Shown: piece after piece, positions 1 through 6,640 of the stretch
Layout: every line of letters begins with the position of its first letter
How positions within the stretch are numbered: position 1 is the first letter of the stretch
NCBI GenBank assembly: GCA_003500765.1
Contig: DNQL01000300.1
Span: 1-19,896, forward strand
DNA: 19,896 bases
Reading direction: 5' to 3'
Source of the DNA: Elusimicrobiota bacterium
GTDB lineage: Bacteria; Elusimicrobiota; Elusimicrobia; Elusimicrobiales; UBA9959
Position numbers and translations under genes: made by a program
The notes under the pieces: generated by a model
What the model was told of the DNA's origin: nothing
Seen by the model: the letters and a program-made list of their open reading frames with translations, nothing else
Database searches by the model: none

Positions 1-1166
1 GCGGCTGCCGGTACCGGGGCCGCCGTTCCAGCGGAGGCGAAGCCGCGCGGCTTCAGATGCCGCCCGGCGATGACCCCGTCTATCCGTCCCTCGGGTCCGC
101 AGGAGACCAGGTCGACGAATTTCTTTACCTCGCGGGCGTTGCCCGGCCATTTATACTCCTGCATCATGGCCCTGGCCTCGGCGGTGAACGAAAGCCTCCG
201 TCCGCCCTTGGTAAAATGGCGCACCAGCGGGAAAAGGTCGCAGGGGCGCTCGCCCAGGGGCTTAAGCTTTATCGTGTATCCCTGCACGCGCTGGAACAGG
301 TCGAAGCGCATCCTGCCGCGCGCGATAAGTTCCTTCGGATCCTCGAGCGTGGCGCTGATGACGCGGAAATCGGAGGTTTCGGCCCGCTCCGACCCCAGCG
401 GGTGGAAGGTCTTCTCCTCGATGGCTTTCAGCAGCTTCATCTGCATGTTCGGGCTCATCGTGCCTATCTCGTCGAGGAAAAGCGTGCCCTTATGCGCCTC
501 CAGAAGGCGGCCTTTGCGCGCCTCGCCGGCGCCGGTGAAAGCGCCCTTCTTGTAGCCGAAAAGCTCCGCCTCCAGCAGGTCCTCCGTGTAGGCCGAGCAG
601 TTGATGGCCACGAAAGCGCCGGGGCGGCCCGAGCGGTCGTGGATGATGCGGGCCAGCGAGGTTTTGCCGGTGCCGGAAGGCCCCAGTATCATGACCGGCA
701 GGTCGGTCGGCGCGTAGCGCAGCGCCTCGGTCACGGCCGCGCGCAGTTCCGGGTCCTCGGTCACGAAAGCCGATTCGAAGACGTCGGTGCCCGCGTCCAG
801 TTTCCTGTTCTGTACGAATTTGCGGATGATGTCGGCGATGTTGGACTCTTCGTTGCCCTTGGCGTAGAAATCCCTCGCGCCCAGCTCGTAGGCCCGGTCG
901 ATTATATCCTCCGAATCCGAGCTGGAGACCACCACGCAATAGAGCCCCTTCTCCGCGGCGGCCTTGATGGCCTTGAGGCCCGAGTAATCGTCGTCCGGCC
1001 CCAGCATGAGGTCGAAGAAGCCGATATCATAGCGCTCACGGTCCAGGTAGCCCAGCGCGCTTTTCAGGTCGCCGGCCATGTCTATCTTATGGCCGGCCAG
1101 CTGGGCGGCCATGACTTTCTGGGCCAGCTTGTCGTCCTCAAGGACTAAAATGTCGAGTTTTCCCAT
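1..1166 (-). CDS. Sigma-54-dependent response regulator (bacterial enhancer-binding protein), C-terminus cut by window edge
   Basis: About 388 residues are visible on the minus strand, open to the window edge. Residues 1-120 form a receiver domain: acidic pair D11/D12, phosphoacceptor D52 in FFDLMLG, S81-S83 and K103. Residues 130-370 are the AAA+ sigma-54 interaction domain: Walker A GPSGTGKT (162-169), the sigma-54 contact loop GAFTGA (208-213), Walker B TLFLDEIG (228-235) and the late WPGNARE motif. In this family, phosphorylation of the receiver drives ATP-dependent remodelling of sigma-54 holoenzyme. A Fis-type DNA-binding domain would be expected beyond the edge. ATG at 1166 is chosen because AAAAGG lies just upstream. 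The gene diverges from a sigma-54 promoter and an RpoN-like gene, so it probably acts there. The hybrid kinase at 8928 is a candidate partner (inference). Confidence 0.93.
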   Translation of the reverse strand, partial: MGKLDILVLEDDKLAQKVMAAQLAGHKIDMAGDLKSALGYLDRERYDIGFFDLMLGPDDDYSGLKAIKAAAEKGLYCVVVSSSDSEDIIDRAYELGARDFYAKGNEESNIADIIRKFVQNRKLDAGTDVFESAFVTEDPELRAAVTEALRYAPTDLPVMILGPSGTGKTSLARIIHDRSGRPGAFVAINCSAYTEDLLEAELFGYKKGAFTGAGEARKGRLLEAHKGTLFLDEIGTMSPNMQMKLLKAIEEKTFHPLGSERAETSDFRVISATLEDPKELIARGRMRFDLFQRVQGYTIKLKPLGERPCDLFPLVRHFTKGGRRLSFTAEARAMMQEYKWPGNAREVKKFVDLVSCGPEGRIDGVIAGRHLKPRGFASAGTAAPVPAA

Positions 1167-1215
1167 ATGTGCCTTTTGAAAAGGAGTGTTTTCCAGTGAA
1201 AATAAACCCCCGGAT

Positions 1216-1221
1216 ATTATA
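1216..1221 (-). promoter_or_regulatory. Candidate -10 box for the sigma-54 activator gene
   Basis: On the minus strand a perfect TATAAT lies about 50 bases before the ATG at 1166. I see no convincing -35 hexamer at the usual spacing, so this is a -10 match only. It would let the activator be made by the housekeeping sigma factor. Confidence 0.4.
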
Positions 1222-1284
1222 CTCAAAATGCGGTTTTAAGGGCAGTAAAAGCAAAAATAGTTGACCAAAAGGCTGTCGGTTTGG

Positions 1285-1300
1285 TGGCATTAAAATTGCT
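1285..1300 (+). promoter_or_regulatory. Sigma-54 (-24/-12) promoter
   Basis: TGGCATTAAAATTGCT matches the sigma-54 consensus TGGCACG-N4-TTGCW, with the invariant GG (1286-1287) and GC (1298-1299) exactly 10 bases apart. Transcription would start near 1311. It reads toward the small ORF at 1351 and the RpoN-like gene at 1459, away from the divergent activator gene. The same element recurs at 10741 with 17 of 19 bases identical. Confidence 0.87.
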
Positions 1301-1350
1301 CTATTGTTCATGAAAGGCTATAATCCAGGAGGGGATGTTCTTATAACAAT

Positions 1351-1431
1351 ATGTCGATGCTGGCCTCGTTTTTCGGAAGGTTCTTCGGCGCCGACTCTTT
1401 CGGCGGGTTTTGCGGGGGCCGCTGCGTCTGA
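1351..1431 (+). CDS. Possible 26-residue Phe/Gly-rich peptide with two C-terminal Cys
   Basis: This short ORF lies about 40 bases downstream of the predicted sigma-54 start site and 27 bases before the RpoN-like gene. It begins MSMLASFFGR and ends FCGGRCV, with Phe-rich repeats and two Cys near the C-terminus. Its codons show the G/C third positions of neighbouring genes, which a random leader would not need to. A strong Shine-Dalgarno-like AGGAGGGG (1328-1335) sits some 15 bases upstream, further than ideal, and an ATG directly behind it stops after three codons. I know no family for it. It could be a modified signalling or antimicrobial peptide, a regulatory leader peptide, or non-coding leader. 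Confidence 0.4.
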   Translation: MSMLASFFGRFFGADSFGGFCGGRCV

Positions 1432-1458
1432 ACTCTCGGTATACAAGGAAGGGCTATC

Positions 1459-2511
1459 ATGGCGAAAGGTTTAAGGGCGGGAATTCATACGGGAGCGAGG
1501 ACTTCCGCGGCTTTGATGGGAGCGCTCAAGCTGGCGCAGCTGGCGGGCCTCAGCGAAGAAGAATTTGAGAAGCAGCTGGCGGCGCTGGAGAACAACCGCT
1601 TCTTCCAGATCCTCAAAACCTCCGGGGCGCTGCGCGTCTCGGAATACCCCGCCGCGCGCTACGCCGCCCTTCATAACGCCGGCCGGGGCATGAAGCTCTC
1701 CGCCGGCGGCCTGCCGGAACTCGAGGACGGCAATGGCGACCTGGTGGGACTGATACAGGGCATCGGCCAGGAGAATTTTGAGTCTTACTTCCTGCGCGAC
1801 GGAGCCATGAGCGACGCCGACCGCGCCCGCGAATGCGGCATAAGCCCGGCGGACGCCGCCCGCCTGCGCGATTTCGTCAACCGCGTCTATATGCAGGCCG
1901 AGTTCGAGGCTCCCGCCGAAGGCCCCGAGTCGGCCGTCTTCAGCGCCGTCGCCGGCATAGACCTCGAAGACGGCATACCGGTCCTGGCTTTCTTCCACCG
2001 CGAGATCTGGAAGGGCAGCTACAAGGTTGACAACGACAAGCTTACGGAAGTTATGCGCGATATGCCGCTCTCCGAGCGCGACGGCGTGGAGAAAGTGCTC
2101 AAGCGCGTCGAGTTCGCCGAGAAGCGCAAGACCACGCTCTACCGCGCGCTCGAGATACTCATAAGCGTACAGGCCGACTACCTGCGCACCGGCGAACCCG
2201 GCCGCCGCCGACCGCTCTCGCAGAAGACGCTGGCCAAGAACCTCGAGGTCCATCCCAGCGTGCTCAACCGCCTGGTCTCCAACAAGTCCATACGCATGCC
2301 CTGGGGCATGGAAGCCCCTATGGTCACGCTGCTGCCTACTTCCAAGAGGGTCAACCTGGAGCGGCTTTTTTCCATCGCCGAACAACACCCGGCTTTCAGC
2401 GATGAGAAACTGCGCTCGGAGCTCAGGACCCGCCACGGCGTGGACCTCTCGCGCCGCTCCATCGCCCAGTACCGTAAGGACATGGCCATAGCCTGCTCCG
2501 GCGCGCGTTAA
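1459..2511 (+). CDS. Divergent, short RpoN-like sigma-54 factor
   Basis: 350 residues; typical RpoN proteins are roughly 450-500. The C-terminal half is recognisably sigma-54. Residues 216-286 match the end of the core-binding domain plus helix-turn-helix: a TTLYRALEILISVQ stretch, PLSQKTLAKNLEVHPSVLNR, then NKSIRMPWG (RpoN has roughly STVSR...NKY..TPRG). Residues 331-340, SRRSIAQYRK, are a degenerate RpoN box (consensus ARRTVAKYRE), which reads the -24 element. Residues 15-50 resemble Region I (ALKLAQLAGL) but lack its glutamines. The acidic Region II and much of the core-binding domain are reduced. AAGGAAGGG precedes the ATG by about 6 bases. It sits behind a sigma-54 promoter and beside a divergent activator, suggesting autoregulation or a dedicated alternative sigma-54. 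A decoy or anti-activator role is also possible. Confidence 0.83.
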   Translation: MAKGLRAGIHTGARTSAALMGALKLAQLAGLSEEEFEKQLAALENNRFFQILKTSGALRVSEYPAARYAALHNAGRGMKLSAGGLPELEDGNGDLVGLIQGIGQENFESYFLRDGAMSDADRARECGISPADAARLRDFVNRVYMQAEFEAPAEGPESAVFSAVAGIDLEDGIPVLAFFHREIWKGSYKVDNDKLTEVMRDMPLSERDGVEKVLKRVEFAEKRKTTLYRALEILISVQADYLRTGEPGRRRPLSQKTLAKNLEVHPSVLNRLVSNKSIRMPWGMEAPMVTLLPTSKRVNLERLFSIAEQHPAFSDEKLRSELRTRHGVDLSRRSIAQYRKDMAIACSGAR

Positions 2512-2535
2512 ATTTACAGGATATAAGGAGAAACA

Positions 2536-2955
2536 ATGAAAAGCAAAAAAGTTAAGGGTTTTGTCGCGGCCGCCGCGGCCATCATGCTGGCGGGCTGCAC
2601 CGCCGGCCCCGATCAGGGCTCGGTAAAGATAGTGTCCATAAAGCCCGCCAAGGACGCCGTCATCCGCGTGGACGACCGCCTGGACGTGGAAGTTACCCTC
2701 GAATACACGCTCAAGGGCGAAAGCGGCCAGCTATCGCTGCTCATACAGAACGAGGACGCCGCCGGCGGCGACATGTTCATAGCTTCCGAGCGCCACGAGC
2801 TTGCCGCCGGCAGCGGAACATTGACGCTCAAAAAGAGCATCATCGTGCCCCAGACCACCAAGATCGGAGTTCATACCCCGATCTTTGTCGGCGGCGTCTA
2901 CAAAAAGACTTCTATCACGGACCACCGCCGCTACAAGGTGGAGCCGAAAAAATAA
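2536..2955 (+). CDS. Small lipoprotein of unknown function
   Basis: 139 residues. A basic N-terminus (MKSKKVKG) and an alanine-rich hydrophobic segment lead to a lipobox LAGC with the lipidated Cys at residue 21, so the mature protein should be membrane-anchored. The remainder alternates short polar and hydrophobic stretches with no catalytic motif, consistent with a small beta-sandwich, though this is not demonstrated. AAGGAG sits about 6 bases before the ATG. It starts 24 bases after the RpoN-like gene and probably shares its transcript, so it would be under sigma-54 control. I do not recognise the family. Confidence 0.8.
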   Translation: MKSKKVKGFVAAAAAIMLAGCTAGPDQGSVKIVSIKPAKDAVIRVDDRLDVEVTLEYTLKGESGQLSLLIQNEDAAGGDMFIASERHELAAGSGTLTLKKSIIVPQTTKIGVHTPIFVGGVYKKTSITDHRRYKVEPKK

Positions 2956-3227
2956 GTGGATTTCAGGAATTACTGACGAAGAAGTCTACAGTGAACTTAT
3001 CCGGACCTTTAAAGGCGATTACCTCGGTCGTCAGTGGTCTATCGCGCCGGACGATCCGGTAGAGGTAATAAGGCGGGCGCATGGGGAGGCTCCGTTAAAA
3101 CAACTGAGGAGCCTCATGATACTGACCGGCAACCGCCATCTCTCCCTGAGTCCGAGAGAGGTGGGCCATCGGCTTTGGGACCCGCCGCGGCCTGCGCCCC
3201 GAAAGTGAATTTCCCGTGTTCTGCGTG
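2956..3227 (+). other. Intergenic region with two strong hairpins, candidate structured RNA
   Basis: No convincing gene starts here. One frame stays open to 3208 and reads plausibly in the middle (TDEEVYSELIRTFKGDYLG), but its only ATG lies inside the lipoprotein gene, so it may be a gene remnant. The sequence is rich in structure: GAGGCTCC (3086-3093) pairs perfectly with GGAGCCTC (3108-3115), extended by GTT/AAC inside the loop; GGCGG (3072-3076) can pair with CCGCC (3133-3137); and TCTCTC (3139-3144) pairs with GAGAGA (3154-3159). The core ACCGGCAACC followed by a hairpin and GGTGGGCCA faintly recalls SAM-binding riboswitches. That likeness is weak. Confidence 0.3.
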
Positions 3228-3256
3228 TTGTCCCGGAACCAGGGCAAATGTATAAT
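3228..3256 (+). promoter_or_regulatory. Sigma-70-type promoter for the tldDE operon
   Basis: TTGTCC (3228-3233) and a perfect TATAAT (3251-3256) are separated by the ideal 17 bases. Transcription would start near 3263 and give a leader of about 130 bases before the first start codon at 3393. Confidence 0.6.
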
Positions 3257-3317
3257 CGTAAAGATAGCGGATACTAATCGCCCAAAACTAGGACAGAATT
3301 ATCGTTGATTTTCTCTT

Positions 3318-3366
3318 TCCCGCGGGCCTTTGCGCATCGCGGGACAATTGAAGCGTAGAGACGCTT
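3318..3366 (+). promoter_or_regulatory. Two hairpins in the tldDE leader
   Basis: TCCCGCG (3318-3324) pairs with CGCGGGA (3338-3344), and AAGCGT (3351-3356) pairs with ACGCTT (3361-3366) around a four-base loop. Both lie between the predicted promoter and the ribosome-binding site at 3375-3385. They may protect the transcript or tune translation. No U-run follows either, so they are not terminators. Confidence 0.4.
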
Positions 3367-3392
3367 TCTGCAAAAGAGGAAAAGGCTTTTTG

Positions 3393-3461
3393 ATGGCACT
3401 ATCGGATGTCCTGGACGACCATCTTTTGACCGATAAAAAAACATGCTCGAGCGAGACTTAA
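3393..3461 (+). CDS. 22-codon ORF overlapping tldD, likely the displaced N-terminus of TldD
   Basis: The ORF reads MALSDVLDDHLL..., has the best ribosome-binding site in the region (AGAGGAAAAGG, about 7 bases upstream) and stops at 3459-3461, inside tldD. A run of seven A (3435-3441) lies just before the tldD ATG at 3443. A shift of -1 there would join this ORF in frame to TldD. The fused N-terminus (a LLTDKK helix, then the MLERDLKKYAG helix) resembles the opening helices of TldD proteins as I remember them. tldD itself has no Shine-Dalgarno at 3443. Explanations are a homopolymer sequencing error or mutation, programmed or transcriptional slippage, or a real upstream peptide coupled to tldD. 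Confidence 0.55.
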   Translation: MALSDVLDDHLLTDKKTCSSET

Positions 3462-4822
3462 AAAAATACGCGGGACTATTCTCCGGATATACCGAGCTGA
3501 GGCTTCAGGAAAATAGAAGCCTTGATATCAATCTCATAAACGGAGCCCTGGTTTCTAACGCAAAGATTTCAACGGGGGGGGCTTCCGCCAGGGTTTATAA
3601 AAAAGGATCCTGGGGCTTTTCATCGGCCCCGGGCATGGATTCGGAGTCTGTTGAGTATTGCCTGAGAAAAGCCGCCGATAACGCCGCGTTCCTGGATTCC
3701 CGGCAAAAACTGGGCAGTGGCGACCCTGAGGCGTATTCATGTCTTTCCTTCATGGATATCCGCGCCGGCGGACCACGAAAGACACAAAAAGAAATAATCG
3801 AGTTCCTCAGGGAGGTGGATAGGTATATTGTAGCGTCCTGCAAAAATCTGCGGAGCAGGCGCTTGTGGTTCGGGAGCATCGACAGCGAAAAAAGTCTGCT
3901 GACCTCGGACGGCTCATCCGTATACTCCATGCTTCCCAGGACGAGAATCATAATCTATCTTTCCGGGGAAAAAGACGGCAAGAAAGCGGATTTAAGAAAG
4001 ATATTGGGCGCGGGAAGGCAGTTCGAGGAGGCTTTTAAAGATCCCGCCGGTTTATTCGCCGAAATAGACGCCCTTGGAGAGCACCTGAATAAAAAACTGG
4101 ACGGCGTTGTCCCCGACGCGGGGACATGGGACTGTGTCCTTTCCCCTGAGATGAGCGGTATGCTCGCTCACGAGGCGGTCGGGCATACCGTGGAAGCCGA
4201 CCACGTGTTATCCGGAGCGGTGACTCGGGACCTGCTGGGAAAAACTGTCGCCAGCCCGCTTGTATCACTGACCGATTTTGCGTATGAGGCGTTCGGGAAA
4301 GACTGTCCCGTGCCCATCCGCGCCGATGACGAGGGAGTCGGGGCTGTTGATGCCGAGATAATCAAGGAAGGGGTATTGAAATCTTATCTGCACAACAAAG
4401 AGTCGGCGGCGCGCTTTCGGTCTGTGGCCGCGGGCAACGCCAGGGCTTCTGAATTCAGCGACGCGCCCCTGATAAGGATGCGGAATACGGCCATCCTTCC
4501 CGGCAGCAGTAAATACGAGGATATGCTGGCTTCCGTGGATAACGGGTACCTGTTGCTGGTAAGCGGCGACGGCCGGGCCGACTCAACAGGTGAATTCATG
4601 TTCGGGGTCGTTGTGGGCTACGAGATTAAGAGGGGGCGTATCGGGAGGGCTATCAAAGATACGACGGTTTCGGGAATGGCTTTTGACGTTCTGCGGTCGG
4701 TATCGATGGTTTCTGACAGATTCGGGTGGTTAAACGGCGGGATGTGCTCCAAACCGCAACGCGTTACGGTCGGAATGGGTGGGGCGGATATTAAGTGCCG
4801 GGTGCAGGTCGGGGGCAAATAA
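3443..4822 (+). CDS. tldD: TldD-type metalloprotease subunit
   Basis: 459 residues. TldD forms a heteromeric protease with TldE/PmbA that trims unfolded or modified peptides, for example the microcin B17 leader and CcdA in E. coli. Catalytic features are intact: the zinc motif HEAVGH at 243-248 followed by TVEADH, and a C-terminal GGMCSKPQ with C435, matching the GMCGK cysteine that is the third metal ligand in TldD. The expected glycine-rich beta-barrel ending (VTVGMGGADIKCRVQVGG) is present. No ribosome-binding site precedes the ATG at 3443. Translation is either coupled to the 22-codon ORF at 3393 or starts there after a frame change. The stop codon abuts the tldE start. A radical SAM enzyme and small peptides nearby suggest a peptide-maturation role (inference). 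Confidence 0.93.
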   Translation: MLERDLKKYAGLFSGYTELRLQENRSLDINLINGALVSNAKISTGGASARVYKKGSWGFSSAPGMDSESVEYCLRKAADNAAFLDSRQKLGSGDPEAYSCLSFMDIRAGGPRKTQKEIIEFLREVDRYIVASCKNLRSRRLWFGSIDSEKSLLTSDGSSVYSMLPRTRIIIYLSGEKDGKKADLRKILGAGRQFEEAFKDPAGLFAEIDALGEHLNKKLDGVVPDAGTWDCVLSPEMSGMLAHEAVGHTVEADHVLSGAVTRDLLGKTVASPLVSLTDFAYEAFGKDCPVPIRADDEGVGAVDAEIIKEGVLKSYLHNKESAARFRSVAAGNARASEFSDAPLIRMRNTAILPGSSKYEDMLASVDNGYLLLVSGDGRADSTGEFMFGVVVGYEIKRGRIGRAIKDTTVSGMAFDVLRSVSMVSDRFGWLNGGMCSKPQRVTVGMGGADIKCRVQVGGK

Positions 4823-6118
4823 ATGTCCAAAGCAGGAATCGCCATGGAGTATTTGACCGCCGCGCAACTGAAGGGCGCTCAAAAGGCCCAGTGCCTGGTC
4901 GTTGAAACCGAAAAGCACATAATGAATTTCGAGACCGGAAGTGTTTCTATGTTCCGGACGTCGCGGGATCTGGATGTCCGGGTGACGGCGTTATTTGACG
5001 GGCGGCGCGGAGATATATCCCTCAACGGATCAGCCGCCGGCGGCCTGGATGCCGCTATGGCCGAATTGGAGGCCTCCGCCGCATCCGCGGAGGCGGACCC
5101 CGCTTGGGACATCGCGCCGTTCAGGCCTCCAGAGCAAAGGGAGAGAGCGGTTCCAGGTCCGGCCCCGGAAACGATGCACGCGCGCATCAAGGAATTTTAT
5201 ACGGAAGCGAAGAGGCTCTATCCCGGCCTGAATTTCCTTCTTGCGTGGCTGAGTTTTACCAGCGAAATCAAGTGCCTCCGGAATTCAAACGGATTGGCCG
5301 CGGAATCGGCTTGCGGCGTGTACGAGCTGGCGCTGGTGTTCTGCACTAAAGCTGCCGGAAAAACTTCCACGTTCAACCATTTTGTCGGCAGTTCAAAGGA
5401 CCTTGGCCGCCCGCTACTGGACTGGGGAGGGCTTGACCGCCTTTTGCGTGAATCCGGTGAACATGCGGCGGCCAGGTCCCTGAGCGAAAAGTTTGTCGGA
5501 GAAATTGTTGTTTCTCCGGAATGCCTCTGGGATTTCTTTAGGTATATCTTCAACGATTGTTTAAAGGACGGCAGGGTTATTTCGGGAACCAGTATTTATC
5601 GCGATAAACTGGATTGCCCCATTGCGCACCGTGAGTTGTCGGTGCGCTCTCTGCCGTCCTCTCCGGAGCTGGCGACCGGCTACTCCCTGACTAAAGACGG
5701 TTTCATGGCCCGCGATCTGACACTGATAGAAAATGGGGTACTGAAATCGTTTATTTTAAGCAGTTACGCCGCAGGCAAGACGGGGCTTCCTTATGTCTCT
5801 AACGACGGGGAATGCTATGTGATAGAGCCGGGAAGGAAAAGCTTTTCCGAACTGATAAGAAACGTGGAGCGTGGATTGCTTGTTACGCGGTTTTCGGGCG
5901 CCGAGCCGAATGAGAAGGGGGATTTTTCCGGGATTGCAAAGAACAGCTTTTATATAGAGGGCGGGAAGATACTGTTCCCGGTTTCCGAGACTATGATTTC
6001 GGGGAATATCCCGCGCATGCTCCAGGAGATATCCGGTATTTCAAAAGAGCGGGTAAATTCGGGTTATTCGATCTATCCCTGGATAGCGTGCGCCGGAATA
6101 ACGGTTTCCGGAAAATAG
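4823..6118 (+). CDS. tldE: TldE/PmbA-type subunit, partner of TldD
   Basis: 431 residues; the ATG follows the tldD stop with no gap, so the two are translationally coupled. TldE is homologous to TldD but lacks the zinc motif; in the complex it helps form the chamber and substrate channel. No HExxxH is present here, as expected. Family hallmarks are in the C-terminal half: TRFSGAEPNEKGDFSGIAKN near 350-370, then SFYIEGGKI and PVSETMISGNIPRML. A later start (M8) is possible because no strong Shine-Dalgarno is seen at either. The gene ends before hairpins and a strong terminator, so tldDE forms a two-gene unit. Confidence 0.9.
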   Translation: MSKAGIAMEYLTAAQLKGAQKAQCLVVETEKHIMNFETGSVSMFRTSRDLDVRVTALFDGRRGDISLNGSAAGGLDAAMAELEASAASAEADPAWDIAPFRPPEQRERAVPGPAPETMHARIKEFYTEAKRLYPGLNFLLAWLSFTSEIKCLRNSNGLAAESACGVYELALVFCTKAAGKTSTFNHFVGSSKDLGRPLLDWGGLDRLLRESGEHAAARSLSEKFVGEIVVSPECLWDFFRYIFNDCLKDGRVISGTSIYRDKLDCPIAHRELSVRSLPSSPELATGYSLTKDGFMARDLTLIENGVLKSFILSSYAAGKTGLPYVSNDGECYVIEPGRKSFSELIRNVERGLLVTRFSGAEPNEKGDFSGIAKNSFYIEGGKILFPVSETMISGNIPRMLQEISGISKERVNSGYSIYPWIACAGITVSGK

Positions 6119-6263
6119 CGATGGCCTTATGGCCCATATCCTGCCGGGTCTTATGGCACTTAACGCGGCAATAGAATCCTGCTACGTTATATCCGTAAAC
6201 TTCCTTGTAATCGGGGGAATCGGCCCCCGGGTATCCACGATCCGGCCGTAACCGGATGTATCC
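6119..6263 (+). other. tldE 3' region with small hairpins
   Basis: No supported gene. Two short inverted repeats occur: CGGGGG/CCCCCG around 6219-6236, and ATCCGG (6240-6245) with CCGGAT (6252-6257). They precede the terminator at 6264 and could stabilise the end of the tldDE messenger. Confidence 0.35.
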
Positions 6264-6301
6264 AGGGAAAGCAAAACTACATTTTGCTTTCCCTTTTTTT
6301 T
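6264..6301 (+). terminator. Strong Rho-independent terminator after tldDE
   Basis: A perfect 13-base-pair stem, AGGGAAAGCAAAA (6264-6276) and TTTTGCTTTCCCT (6282-6294), closes a five-base loop and runs into eight consecutive T (6294-6301). It separates tldDE from the peptide and radical SAM genes. The stem is followed by T on the plus strand, so it acts on rightward transcripts. Confidence 0.93.
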
Positions 6302-6308
6302 ATCGAAG

Positions 6309-6338
6309 TTGGAGAAATCTGGGGAAAAATAGTAGAAT
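6309..6338 (+). promoter_or_regulatory. Candidate sigma-70 promoter for the 66-residue peptide gene
   Basis: TTGGAG (6309-6314) and TAGAAT (6333-6338) are 18 bases apart, directly after the tldDE terminator and about 25 bases before the peptide start codon. A new promoter is needed here because the terminator is strong. Confidence 0.5.
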
Positions 6339-6362
6339 ATTACTGAGGGGTGGCAATAAACT

Positions 6363-6563
6363 ATGGCAAATAACGACAAGATACTCGTGGCTTTACTTGT
6401 TTCGCTCGGTCTCTTTACTACGGTTCAGGCCGGACAGTATGTCGGGTCTCTTTCCGAAAATGAAAAGATCGAACTGCTCTCCGTTTCGGCCGATACGGAA
6501 GACGTGGTCTCTCCTGTCGATCCTTCGATGATTTCTTCCAGCGGCTCGGCTCAGGGAACCTAG
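6363..6563 (+). CDS. 66-residue exported peptide, candidate precursor or pheromone-like propeptide
   Basis: The peptide begins MANNDKILVALLVSLGLF and carries a signal-like hydrophobic stretch (residues 7-18) ending at a plausible signal peptidase site TVQA|GQ. The mature part is acidic and has no Cys; it ends with a Ser/Gly-rich tail (SMISSSGSAQGT). AGGGG precedes the ATG by about 12 bases. It has its own candidate promoter, and a strong terminator follows before the radical SAM gene. Such a layout is common when a small product is needed in excess over a downstream enzyme. I do not recognise a family. It could be substrate for the radical SAM enzyme or TldDE, or a secreted signal; these roles are inferred from position. 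Confidence 0.65.
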   Translation: MANNDKILVALLVSLGLFTTVQAGQYVGSLSENEKIELLSVSADTEDVVSPVDPSMISSSGSAQGT

Positions 6564-6603
6564 AGACTGGTCTGAAGTTCGCAATGAGCCTTTCTGCGGA
6601 TAT

Positions 6604-6640
6604 ACCCGGGGCATAATAATTGCCCCGGGTTCTTTTTTCT
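6604..6640 (+). terminator. Terminator hairpin touching the radical SAM start, likely attenuator
   Basis: ACCCGGGGCA (6604-6613) pairs perfectly with TGCCCCGGGT (6621-6630) around a seven-base loop and is followed by TCTTTTTTCT. The T-run ends immediately before the ATG at 6641. An alternative in-frame TTG start at 6620, with GGGG about 8 bases upstream, lies within the hairpin, so ribosomes initiating there could oppose hairpin formation. Confidence 0.88.

Noticed and set aside
57..1148. Long plus-strand open frames opposite the activator gene
   Set aside because: The minus strand encodes a clear receiver/AAA+ protein with all motifs; the plus frames are low-complexity shadows typical of GC-rich DNA.
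1172..1184. Palindrome CCTTTTGAAAAGG near the activator start
   Set aside because: It leaves a one-base loop, so it cannot form a useful hairpin, and there is no second copy to suggest an operator.
1310..1474. 54-codon ORF starting right at the predicted sigma-54 start site
   Set aside because: Its ATG is one base upstream of the predicted transcript start and it runs into the RpoN-like gene; composition is less gene-like than the 26-codon ORF.
2885..3208. 107-codon ORF after the lipoprotein
   Set aside because: Its ATG is inside the lipoprotein gene and no start with a ribosome-binding site exists after it; kept only as a possible remnant or structured RNA.
6121..6174. 17-codon ORF just after tldE
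   Set aside because: No ribosome-binding site of its own, very short and Trp/Leu-rich without context; not supported.
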